Source of the DNA: DAOTVS01 sp034436375
GTDB lineage: Bacteria > Chloroflexota > Anaerolineae > SpSt-313
Reading direction: 5' to 3'
NCBI GenBank assembly: GCA_034436375.1
Contig: DAOTVS010000163.1
Coordinates: 1-15,369 of the forward strand
DNA length: 15,369 nucleotides
The translations under genes and the position numbers were made by a program. The notes beneath the pieces were generated by a model. That model searched no databases. It was not told where the DNA came from and saw nothing but the letters and a program-made list of their open reading frames with translations. Every line of letters begins with the position of its first letter. Position 1 is the stretch's first letter. Below are positions 1 to 7,123 of the stretch, in pieces.

Positions 1-300
1 GGCGCCAATCGTTGGCAACTGTTTTGGCATATTACACTCCCCATGCTGCGACCGGTGATCCTCTTTGTGGCGGTGATCGTGCTCATCGGCTCGGCCCAGA
101 TCTTCGATGAGCCCTACATGCTGACGAGCGGGGGGCCGCAAGACTCTAGCTTGAGCATTGCGAACTATCTCTATCGCGTGGGTCTGAACCAGTACCTGCG
201 CCTGGGCTATGCCTCTGCGATCGGGTTCTTCATGTTTGCTATCATCTTCTTCTTCTCCTGGATCCAGATGCGCTCGCTCGGGATTTTTCAGGAGGACTGA
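1..300 (+). CDS. ABC sugar transporter permease, MalF/UgpA type (3' part only)
   Basis: This is the C-terminal 99 residues of an inner-membrane permease of the binding-protein-dependent sugar (CUT1) ABC family. The 5' end lies outside the window. The reading frame is open from base 1 and begins inside the EAA loop: GANRWQLFWHITLP matches the second half of the family consensus EAA-DGA-FxxIxLP, which docks the cytoplasmic ATPase. Two hydrophobic segments follow, one directly after the loop and one near the C-terminus (IGFFMFAIIFFFSW), with the usual TSGGPQDSS loop between them. The next gene is the partner permease, but a 165-nt gap separates them, which is long for this normally tight gene pair. 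The matching binding-protein gene is presumably upstream. The substrate cannot be told from permease sequence. Confidence 0.93.
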   Translation, partial: GANRWQLFWHITLPMLRPVILFVAVIVLIGSAQIFDEPYMLTSGGPQDSSLSIANYLYRVGLNQYLRLGYASAIGFFMFAIIFFFSWIQMRSLGIFQED

Positions 301-465
301 CATTCGATACTCTGCCAAGAGGATCGCGGACTCGAGCTTGCCAGGCTGCATCTGTTATGGGATCTCCGGAGAGGCGAGCCTTACATCATTGCAGGCGCTG
401 AGCCTCCGAAGGGCTGGAGCAGCGCAACGGCTCATGACGATGCCATGGATTAAGGAAGGTGCGAT
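301..465 (+). other. Gap between two permease genes with a weak hairpin
   Basis: No convincing gene lies here, although permease pairs are usually almost adjacent. The clearest structure is a possible hairpin with CGGAG at 367-371 and CTCCG at 404-408, extended by interrupted pairing (about 42 nt in all), plus the small palindrome CTCCGGAG at 364-371. It could reduce read-through or stabilise the upstream message, but it has no T-run and pairing is imperfect. A good Shine-Dalgarno, AAGGAAGG at 452-459, closes the gap and belongs to the next gene. I do not see the tandem-word repeats found in other gaps of this window. Confidence 0.3.
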
Positions 466-1305
466 GTGAGGAAGATAATGGGTCGTCTGGGTGGACTCAT
501 TGTGCATATCTTGCTGATTATCGGGGGCATCATCACGGTTATCCCATTCGTGTGGATGGTCCTCGGCTCGTTCAAGACCACGACCGACATCTTTGGCTAC
601 CCGCCCTCGCTACTGCCAAAACAATGGGTCTTTGGGAACTATGTGGGGCTTTTTACCGAGACCCAATTTGCTAACTGGTACGGCAACAGCATCTCGGTGG
701 CAGCCATCTCGACCCTGGCAGTGCTCTTCTTCAGCTCTCTGGCCGGGTTCGGCTTTGGCAAATACGATTTCAAGGGGCGTGAGGTGCTCTTTAATATCCT
801 GATCGCCTCGATGATCATCCCCTTTGGCGTGATCTTGATCCCCTTGTTTGTGATGATCAGCAAGGCTGGACTCATCGACAAATATGCGACTCTGATTATC
901 CCCTTTATGGCGCCGGCATTCGGCATCTTTATGATGAAGCAGTTCATGGCGAGCATTCCCTCGGAATTGCTCGACTCGGCGCGCATCGATGGCTGTCAGG
1001 AGTTTGGCATCTACTGGCGCATTGTATTGCCACTCCTGCGGCCGGCCTTGGGGGCGCTGACCGTCTTCACTTTTCTGGGCTCCTGGAACAGTTTCCTCTG
1101 GCCGCTGGTCATCCTGCGCAGCGTGGCGCGTTATACTTTGCCCGTCGGCTTGGCGACCCTGCAAAATATCGGTACTGGCGGCAAAACAGAGTATGGCATG
1201 TTGTTGGGTGGCGCCACACTGGTCTCTTTGCCTGTGATCACCCTCTTCCTGCTCATGCAGCGCCAGTTTATCGCCGGCCTGACCCTCGGCTCGGTGAAGG
1301 AATAG
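466..1305 (+). CDS. ABC sugar transporter permease, MalG/UgpE type
   Basis: A 279-residue inner-membrane permease, the second half of the sugar importer whose first permease ends at 300. I choose the GTG at 466 because AAGGAAGG (452-459) lies six bases upstream; an in-frame ATG at 478 is the alternative. The protein starts with a hydrophobic helix and the family's typical PFVWMVLGSFK segment. About six membrane segments follow, and the EAA loop SARIDGCQEFGIYWRIVLP sits near residues 168-186. SWNSFLWPL near the next helix is also characteristic of MalG-type permeases. Length is normal for the family. Neither permease is followed by an ATPase gene, which is common for CUT1 systems served by a shared MsmK/MsmX-like ATPase. 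The sugar is unknown. Confidence 0.95.
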   Translation: MRKIMGRLGGLIVHILLIIGGIITVIPFVWMVLGSFKTTTDIFGYPPSLLPKQWVFGNYVGLFTETQFANWYGNSISVAAISTLAVLFFSSLAGFGFGKYDFKGREVLFNILIASMIIPFGVILIPLFVMISKAGLIDKYATLIIPFMAPAFGIFMMKQFMASIPSELLDSARIDGCQEFGIYWRIVLPLLRPALGALTVFTFLGSWNSFLWPLVILRSVARYTLPVGLATLQNIGTGGKTEYGMLLGGATLVSLPVITLFLLMQRQFIAGLTLGSVKE

Positions 1306-1312
1306 ATAAAGT

Positions 1313-1358
1313 GGGGCCGTTGCCGGGGCACAGCACACTCTGCCCTGGCAGCGGCCCC
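1313..1358 (+). terminator. Long intercistronic hairpin after the permease gene
   Basis: Arms 1313-1330 (GGGGCCGTTGCCGGGGCA) and 1341-1358 pair along all 18 positions, with two G-U wobbles and no mismatch, around a 10-nt loop. The hairpin begins 7 nt after the permease stop and ends 28 nt before the next start codon. No T-run follows, so it is not a textbook intrinsic terminator. It could be a partial terminator or an mRNA-stabilising structure that lowers expression of the UroD-like gene relative to the transporter. The structure is directly visible; the role is inference. Confidence 0.6.
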
Positions 1359-1386
1359 GCCCTGTCTGCCATTTGAGGAGAAACTC

Positions 1387-2529
1387 ATGACCGAATCTCT
1401 TAGCCATCGTGAGCGGCTGCGGCGCACCCTGCGCGGCCAGCCGGTAGACCGTGTACCCGATCTGGAGTTTGGCGCCTGGCCGCAAACGCTGGAGCGCTGG
1501 CGGCAGGAGGGCATGCAGATCGAGCCCCCCGGCCCCACGACCTATGACGGCCCCCTGGAGAGATACTTTCATACGGACGATGCCGAATATGGCCTGGGCG
1601 TGCCGGTGAACGTGGGACTGTGCCCTGCGATCCAGGAAGAGGTGCTGGAGGATCGGGGCACGCACGTGATACTGCGCGATGCCGATGGCGCTACGGTCGA
1701 GCAACTCAAGCCCGAGTACGGCGCCTCGATCCCTCGCTACATCCGCTACATGATCCAGACCCGCCAGGATTGGGAACGCCTGCGCGACGAGCGCCTGGAC
1801 CCTGACCACCCGGACCGTATCTCGCCCATGATCGATGAGTGGGTCGAGCACCTGCGCAGCGCCGACTATCCCGTCTCTCTCTGGCTGGGCTCCCTCTATG
1901 GCTGGATTCGCAACTGGATGGGGGTAGAGCGGCTCTCGGTGATGCTCTTTGATGACCGGCCGTTGGTGGAAGAGATGATGGAGCACCTGACGCGCCTTAC
2001 CCTCTCTGTGCTGGAGCGGCTCGCCGGCAAAGGGCTGCAAGTTGACCTCTCCGGCTGGTGGGAGGACATGTGCTACAACCATGGGCCGCTGATCAGCCCG
2101 CGCCTTTTCCGCGAATTGATGGTGCCACGCTACAAGCGTGTTACCGATTTCCTGCGCCAGGAGTTCGGCTGCGAATACAACATGCTGGATTGTGACGGCA
2201 ACATTCATCAGTTGGTGCCTTTGTGGCTGGAGGGCGGCATCAACGTCATGTTCCCGCTCGAGTCGGCGCACACCGATGCTTATCGTATCATGGATGAGTT
2301 CCCCGGTCGGGTAGCTATCCGGGGCGGGTTCGACAAGCGCGCACTGATCGCCGGGCCCGAGGCCATCGAGGCCGAGTTCGCACGCCTGCTGCCGCTCATC
2401 CGGCGCGGACGTTTTATCCCCCATACCGATCATCGCGTGCCCCCCGACGTCTCGTATGAGCACTATCTGTATTACCGGCGGCGCAAATGTGAGATCATCG
2501 GCAAGCCTTGGATCGAGCCGGGCCTCTGA
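1387..2529 (+). CDS. Uroporphyrinogen decarboxylase-fold (UroD-like) protein, function unknown
   Basis: A 380-residue soluble protein of the UroD/methyltransferase fold. The ATG at 1387 has GAGGAG (1375-1380) six bases upstream. Family signs are the N-terminal HRERLRRTLRGQPVDRVPD (start of many UroD-like proteins), an acidic MLDCDGN strand near residue 260, and the C-terminal motif IPHTDHRVPPDVSYEHYLYY near residues 340-360. It lacks the N-terminal substrate-binding motif of true haem-pathway HemE, so it is probably not uroporphyrinogen decarboxylase. Relatives of this class include corrinoid methyltransferases (MtaA/CmuA type), whose zinc site is His/Cys based; I cannot define such a site with certainty here. 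Such proteins recur in carbohydrate loci of environmental bacteria, so a role in handling a modified or methylated sugar is possible but is inference. Confidence 0.85.
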   Translation: MTESLSHRERLRRTLRGQPVDRVPDLEFGAWPQTLERWRQEGMQIEPPGPTTYDGPLERYFHTDDAEYGLGVPVNVGLCPAIQEEVLEDRGTHVILRDADGATVEQLKPEYGASIPRYIRYMIQTRQDWERLRDERLDPDHPDRISPMIDEWVEHLRSADYPVSLWLGSLYGWIRNWMGVERLSVMLFDDRPLVEEMMEHLTRLTLSVLERLAGKGLQVDLSGWWEDMCYNHGPLISPRLFRELMVPRYKRVTDFLRQEFGCEYNMLDCDGNIHQLVPLWLEGGINVMFPLESAHTDAYRIMDEFPGRVAIRGGFDKRALIAGPEAIEAEFARLLPLIRRGRFIPHTDHRVPPDVSYEHYLYYRRRKCEIIGKPWIEPGL

Positions 2530-2576
2530 GGCTGCACACTTCCCTGTCCACGCTACTGCCTGCAGCCAGATTGTAT

Positions 2577-2582
2577 TATAAT
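2577..2582 (+). promoter_or_regulatory. Promoter-like -10 box (TATAAT) before the DUF5054 gene
   Basis: A perfect TATAAT sits in the 103-nt gap after the UroD-like gene, about 50 nt before the start codon at 2633. The sequence around it (TTGTATTATAATGG) is AT-rich within GC-rich DNA. There is no good -35 hexamer at 16-18 bp. The same TATAATGG core appears at 8502, upstream of the second transport operon. It would let the GH38-like gene be transcribed apart from the upstream permeases. Confidence 0.45.
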
Positions 2583-2632
2583 GGGGGCCGGTGTCCTTAT
2601 CGTCTACTACAGGCGCAGGAGGAAGATGCCCC

Positions 2633-4633
2633 ATGGCCGCACCGGCTACCCCCATCCGCAAGGTACACCTGATCTTCAAAACTCACCTCGACGTGGGCTA
2701 TACCGATTTTGCCGCTCGCGTGCTGGAGCACAGCCTCCAGGATTACATCCCCAAAGCGATCCGTGTCGCCCGGGAGCTGGCGCAGGCGGGAAAGGCCGAG
2801 AGCTTTACCTGGACGACCGGCTCCTGGCTCGTCGTCGAGTATTTGGAGCGGGCCAATGCGCAGGAGCGGGCGCAGCTGGAGGCGGCGATTGCGGCGGGGT
2901 GGATTGCCTGGCACGCGCTGCCCTTTACCACCCACAGCGAGCTGATGGACCCCTCGCTCTTCCGTTATGGGCTCAGCCTGTCGCAGCAGCTTGACATACG
3001 CTTTGGCCGGCAGACGATTGCCGCCAAGATGACCGATGTGCCCGGCCACACCCGGGGGATTGTACCGCTGCTGGTTGAGGCGGGCGTGCAGTTCCTGCAC
3101 ATTGGCGTCAATGCGGCCTCGATGCCCCCTGCTGTGCCCGATGTCTTCCGCTGGCGCGACCCAGCCTCCGGCGCCGAGATCATGGTGATGTATCACAAGG
3201 GCAGCTATGGCGACTTGATGTTGGTGCCGGGCCTGGATGAGGCTATCCTGTTCGCCCACACGGGCGATAACCTGGGCCCGCAGACGGCGGATGAGGTCCG
3301 GGCCATCTACCGCGAAACGCGCCGGCGCTTCCCGGGGGCCGAGGTGACGGCCTCCACGCTGGATGCTTACGCGGCGGCGTTGGTGCGCGTCCGGGGCTCT
3401 TTGCCCGTTGTGACACAGGAGATCGGCGACACCTGGATTCACGGCGGCGGCACGGACCCCAAGAAGGTGGCGCGCTACCGCGAGCTGCTGCGGCTGCGGC
3501 GACGGTGGCAGGCTGCGGGGCAGGAGCTGCCGGAGATGTTCAGCCGCTCGCTGCTCCTGGTGCCCGAGCACACCTGGGGGCTCGACGTCAAGACTCACCT
3601 GGGCGACCCCGAACATTTCCGCACGGCCGAGTTCCAGGCCCAGCGCAACGAGCCCAACTATCGCAAGCTGGAGGCTTCATGGGCCGAGCAGCGCGCTTAC
3701 ATCGACAGCGCGCTGGCAGCGCTGGGCGATTCGCCCCTCGCCGCCGAGGCGCAGGCGGCGCTGGCTGGGCTCGAACCCGTGCGGCCCGCGCTATCGACCT
3801 ATGAGCTGCTGGACGACCCGGGCGAGCTCTTTGAGACCCCTCACTTTACCCTGGCCTTTGACATCCGGGGGGCGCTGGCCTACCTGAGGCAGCAGGAGGG
3901 AGGGCGCCTGTGGGCCAATCCGGCGCATCCGCTCGCCCTGCTGCGCTACCAGACCTTTTCCCAGGCCGATTACGATCGCTTTTTCCGGCAGTATATCCAC
4001 AACAAGCACGAAACGCTGCTCTGGGCCCTGGGCGATTTCACCAAGCCGGGCATGGACGGGGCGGGCGCGGAGAGCCGCGACTGGCTTCCCCGCCTGCAGG
4101 CGCTCTATTGGCGGCCCGAGGCAGCGGGCGTGCGCTTTCTGACGCAGATGGCCCTGCCCGAGGAGGCATCTGCCCTCTACGGCTGCCCGCGCGAGGCGTA
4201 TCTCACGATCTACCTTCCCGATGCCGAGCCGGCCCTGTACCTCGACCTGCAATGGTTCGACAAGCCGGCCTGCCGTTTGCCCGAGGCGCTCTGGCTCTCC
4301 TTCTGCCCACCTATCGTGCGCGCCCGCGGCTGGACGATGGAGAAAATGGGGCAATGGCTCTCACCTCTCGACATAGTGCGCAATGGCAACCGCCATCTGC
4401 ACGCCGTGGGGCAGGGCGTCCGCTATGCCGACAGGCGCGGCAGCCTGACCATTGAGACCCTGGATGCACCCCTCGTGGCCCCGGGCGAGCGCTCGCTCTT
4501 GGATTTCGACAACCGCCGTCCTCCTCTGCATTCCGGGATGCATTTCAACCTCTACAACAACCTGTGGGGCACCAATTTCCCTATGTGGTATGGGGAGGAT
4601 GCACGGTTCAGGTTCGTTATACGTAATGCGTGA
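2633..4633 (+). CDS. DUF5054 protein, GH38-like (alpha-mannosidase-related) putative glycosidase
   Basis: A 666-residue protein with no clear signal peptide, so probably cytoplasmic. I choose ATG 2633 because AGGAGG (2617-2622) precedes it at good spacing; a GTG at 2591 in the same frame would add 14 poorly conserved residues. The N-terminal third resembles the catalytic domain of GH38 alpha-mannosidases: KTHLDVGYTD (His18, Asp20), MTDVPGHT (Asp135) and IHGGGTDP (His270) fall where GH38 enzymes have their zinc ligands and nucleophile. I recognise this layout as the DUF5054 family, whose substrate has not been established to my knowledge. The C-terminal half should be beta-rich; I see no transmembrane segment. 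The final codons (Arg-Asn-Ala-stop) lie inside a repeat array that starts at 4623. Family assignment is fairly sure; the metal site is inference by analogy. Confidence 0.85.
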   Translation: MAAPATPIRKVHLIFKTHLDVGYTDFAARVLEHSLQDYIPKAIRVARELAQAGKAESFTWTTGSWLVVEYLERANAQERAQLEAAIAAGWIAWHALPFTTHSELMDPSLFRYGLSLSQQLDIRFGRQTIAAKMTDVPGHTRGIVPLLVEAGVQFLHIGVNAASMPPAVPDVFRWRDPASGAEIMVMYHKGSYGDLMLVPGLDEAILFAHTGDNLGPQTADEVRAIYRETRRRFPGAEVTASTLDAYAAALVRVRGSLPVVTQEIGDTWIHGGGTDPKKVARYRELLRLRRRWQAAGQELPEMFSRSLLLVPEHTWGLDVKTHLGDPEHFRTAEFQAQRNEPNYRKLEASWAEQRAYIDSALAALGDSPLAAEAQAALAGLEPVRPALSTYELLDDPGELFETPHFTLAFDIRGALAYLRQQEGGRLWANPAHPLALLRYQTFSQADYDRFFRQYIHNKHETLLWALGDFTKPGMDGAGAESRDWLPRLQALYWRPEAAGVRFLTQMALPEEASALYGCPREAYLTIYLPDAEPALYLDLQWFDKPACRLPEALWLSFCPPIVRARGWTMEKMGQWLSPLDIVRNGNRHLHAVGQGVRYADRRGSLTIETLDAPLVAPGERSLLDFDNRRPPLHSGMHFNLYNNLWGTNFPMWYGEDARFRFVIRNA

Positions 4634-4770
4634 GTCGTAATAAGTTAACAGTAATGAGTAAGGATGCCAGGGTGGAGCATGGGCTGCTGTTCAGATCACC
4701 CGTCTCAGCACTGCGCGTAGCATCTGGACCACCGAAACGGTGACCTTACTTGTTACGGCTTACTTATTAC
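4623..4770. repeat. Inverted heptamer-array element (GTAA family)
   Basis: The left array is six consecutive 7-mers starting at 4623, 4630, 4637, 4644, 4651 and 4658, all beginning GTNA. The right array, on the opposite strand, is four consecutive 7-mers beginning GTAA and reading leftward from 4770, 4763, 4756 and 4749. Between 4637-4663 and 4744-4770 the arms are complementary at 22 of 27 positions. A spacer of about 78 nt separates them. The element occupies the whole gap between the DUF5054 and kinase genes and overlaps the DUF5054 stop codon. Confidence 0.8.
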
Positions 4771-4786
4771 ATCGATGGAGATGTCC

Positions 4787-7003
4787 ATGAGTGTTGTGAC
4801 GACCCCTCCCCACACTGCCGATATGCGCAGTATGCTCCACGAGCTACAGTCTGAAGCGATTGTGCTTGCCCTGCCTGCAATCCTGGGGTGTGGCCTGCTG
4901 CTGCTGGCGGCGGCGTCGCGCTCCTTTGATCCGCCGGCCATGCTCGGCCTGCCCGGCTTGGCTCTGGTGACTATCGCTGTGGTTGTGTGGGCATGGCGCG
5001 GCACGAATTATCTGGGGTCGGCCTGGCTGCTGGTGGCCGGTTGCCTGTTGAGTGACCTCTGGGTGGCCGCCAGCGCCCAACTGGCGCCGGTCCTCTCTCT
5101 GCTGGCCCTGCCGGTGGGCCTGGCGACGCTCTTTGTGAGCGCCCCAGCCGGGGCGGCGCTGGCGGTAGGCTGTACCATCCTGCTGAGCGTGGCCCCACCC
5201 TGGCTGCTGCCTGCGGATAGTATCTCGCGCTGGACAGCCGGGCTGGGGCTTTGGGGCACCTGTGGGCTCGTGGCGCTCACCTTGCGCCCCCTCGTGGCGG
5301 CCTGGGAGGGGTCATGGTCCAGTTATCAGGCGAGCCGCAAGCTCTTGGAAGAGGCGCGCGATTACCAGGTGCGCCTTAAACAGACTCTGGCTGACCTGGC
5401 TGAGGCCAACCTGCAGCTCACGCGCCTGAACCGGCTGACCCAATCGCTGCGGCAGGCGGCGGAGGAAGCGCGGCGCGCCAAGGAACAATTCGTGGCCAAC
5501 GTCAGCCACGAGCTGCGCACGCCGCTCAACATGATCGTCGGCTTCAGCGAGATGATCGTAGCCGCCCCTGAAACTTACGGCGAGCCCCTGCCCCCGGCGC
5601 TGCTGGCCGACCTGAGCGTGATCCTGCGCAACAGCCAGCACCTCTCCAGTCTGATTGATGACGTGCTGGATCTCAGCCAGATCGAGGCCGGGCAGATGGC
5701 GCTCACCCGCGAGCGCGCCTCTCTGGTCGAGATCATCGAGGCGGCGGCAGTGGCCGTGCGCCCGCTCTACGCTTCCAAGGGCCTGAGCCTGCAGGTGGAG
5801 ACGATTCCGGACCTGGAGGTTTATTGTGATCGGACACGCATTCGCGAGGTGATCCTCAACCTGCTCTCTAACGCTGGCCGCTTTACAGAGCGAGGCGGCG
5901 TACGCGTGCGTGCCGCGCGCCAGGGCGGCGACGTGCTGATTGCTGTGGCCGACACCGGCCCCGGCATTGCCGTGGCCGATCAGGATAAGCTCTTTCGCCC
6001 CTTCCAGCAGGTCGATGGCTCGGTGCGCCGGCGCTATGGCGGCACGGGGTTGGGCCTGGCCATCAGCAAGAGTTTTGTGGAACTGCATGGCGGCCGCATG
6101 TGGTGCGAGAGCGAGATCAATGTGGGCACGACCTTTTACGTGAGCCTGCCCATCGACCCGCCGGCGCCCATTGCGTCTGGCGCTGCACGCTGGATCAGCG
6201 CCAACTGGGAGTACGAGGAGCACCCTCGCCGCCCGGAGGTCCCGCATCCGGTCGTGCGGCCGCGGTTTGTCGTGTTGGAGAGCGGCAGCTTGCTCTCCCG
6301 GCTGCTCAGGCGCTATCTGGATGGGGCCGAGATCGCCTCTGTAGCCAGCCTGGAGCAAGCTGTGGAGGAGTTGGGCCGTCTGCCGGCCACGGCCCTGCTG
6401 GTAAATGGCGACTCGGTCAGCGATAGCTTGCACCAGGTGCTCCAGGAGACAAACCTGCCCTATGGCACGCCGGCGATCCTCTGCTCTCTTCCGGGCGAGC
6501 TGGAGGCGGCAGGGGCACTGGGGGTGGCGGATTACCTGATCAAGCCGATCTCACGCGAGATGCTGTTGGGGGCGCTGGAACGCATGCCGCTACAAGGGGA
6601 TACGGTGCTGGTCGTGGACGATGAGCCAGAGGCCCTGCGGCTCTTCCGGCGCATGCTCTCTTCCGGGGGAAAAAGCTACCGGGTGCTGCGCGCGCAGAAC
6701 GGGCGTCAGGCGCTGGAAGTGCTGGCGCGTGAGCGCCCCGATGCAATCCTGCTCGACCTGGTGATGCCCGATATGGATGGCTTTCAGTTGCTCGCGGCCA
6801 AAAATGCTGATCCCGCCCTGCGCGATATCCCGGCCATTGTGCTCTCGGCGCGCGATCCCAATGGCCAGCCGGTCCTGAGCAATGCCCTGGCGGTGACCCG
6901 GGGCGGTGGGCTTTCCATGCCCCAACTTTTGGAGATGATTGCCGCACTGACACGGATTCTCTCGCCTGACAAGCCAGAGACGCGGAGGAACCAGGGGAAC
7001 TGA
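4787..7003 (+). CDS. Membrane-bound hybrid sensor histidine kinase with two C-terminal receiver domains
   Basis: A 738-residue sensor kinase if started at ATG 4787, which has GGAG six bases upstream; in-frame ATGs at 4775 and 4781 are alternatives with poorer sites. Residues about 25-175 form roughly six hydrophobic segments, followed by a charged coiled coil. The HisKA H-box FVANVSHELRTPLN places the phospho-acceptor at His241. The ATPase domain shows the N-box NLLSNA (358-363), the G1 box VADTGPGIA (Asp389) and GGTGLGLAIS. The first receiver-like domain (about 492-600) lacks the acidic pair and has Asn where the phospho-Asp should be, but keeps Lys586. The second (about 604-725) has VVDDEP and phospho-acceptor Asp657 but no conserved lysine. 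The gene converges on a response-regulator gene, probably its partner. The last codons fall in a repeat array. Confidence 0.93.
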   Translation: MSVVTTPPHTADMRSMLHELQSEAIVLALPAILGCGLLLLAAASRSFDPPAMLGLPGLALVTIAVVVWAWRGTNYLGSAWLLVAGCLLSDLWVAASAQLAPVLSLLALPVGLATLFVSAPAGAALAVGCTILLSVAPPWLLPADSISRWTAGLGLWGTCGLVALTLRPLVAAWEGSWSSYQASRKLLEEARDYQVRLKQTLADLAEANLQLTRLNRLTQSLRQAAEEARRAKEQFVANVSHELRTPLNMIVGFSEMIVAAPETYGEPLPPALLADLSVILRNSQHLSSLIDDVLDLSQIEAGQMALTRERASLVEIIEAAAVAVRPLYASKGLSLQVETIPDLEVYCDRTRIREVILNLLSNAGRFTERGGVRVRAARQGGDVLIAVADTGPGIAVADQDKLFRPFQQVDGSVRRRYGGTGLGLAISKSFVELHGGRMWCESEINVGTTFYVSLPIDPPAPIASGAARWISANWEYEEHPRRPEVPHPVVRPRFVVLESGSLLSRLLRRYLDGAEIASVASLEQAVEELGRLPATALLVNGDSVSDSLHQVLQETNLPYGTPAILCSLPGELEAAGALGVADYLIKPISREMLLGALERMPLQGDTVLVVDDEPEALRLFRRMLSSGGKSYRVLRAQNGRQALEVLARERPDAILLDLVMPDMDGFQLLAAKNADPALRDIPAIVLSARDPNGQPVLSNALAVTRGGGLSMPQLLEMIAALTRILSPDKPETRRNQGN

Positions 7004-7123
7004 CGGAACGCGCAGTGATTCGAGGCCTTATCGGCAGTGGGAGTGTAGCGTGTATCGCTTGGAGTTCTGTTGATCTCCTACAACTTTCAGTTTTTCCTCA
7101 TTTCCGTTGGTCCCCCCAATTCC
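6987..7123. repeat. Inverted nonamer-array element between convergent genes
   Basis: The left array has 9-mers starting at 6987, 6996 and 7005, each beginning GGAAC. On the opposite strand, 9-mers start at 7123 (GGAAT), 7114 (GGGAC) and 7105 (GGAAA), with a weaker fourth at 7096. Arms 6987-7008 and 7102-7123 match as an inverted repeat at 16 of 22 positions, and all six differences are transitions. The TGA stop of the kinase (7001-7003) lies in the left array and the stop of the regulator (7098-7100, minus strand) lies in the right one. A paired transcript could also act as a two-way terminator; T5 at 7091-7095 lies beside the right arm. Confidence 0.7.

Noticed and set aside
610..2679. A 689-codon open frame on the minus strand opposite the permease and UroD-like genes
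   Set aside because: It is antisense to two clear genes, shows no recognisable domain, and its composition (many His, Gln, Arg) is what antisense reading of GC-rich coding DNA gives.
4623..4770. CRISPR-like array or IS element
   Set aside because: Repeats are only 7 nt, degenerate and inverted, with no spacers of regular length, no transposase and no cas gene in the window.
5312..6433. A 373-codon minus-strand open frame opposite the kinase
   Set aside because: The kinase H, N and G boxes are unmistakable on the plus strand; the antisense frame is low-complexity in composition and has no start context.
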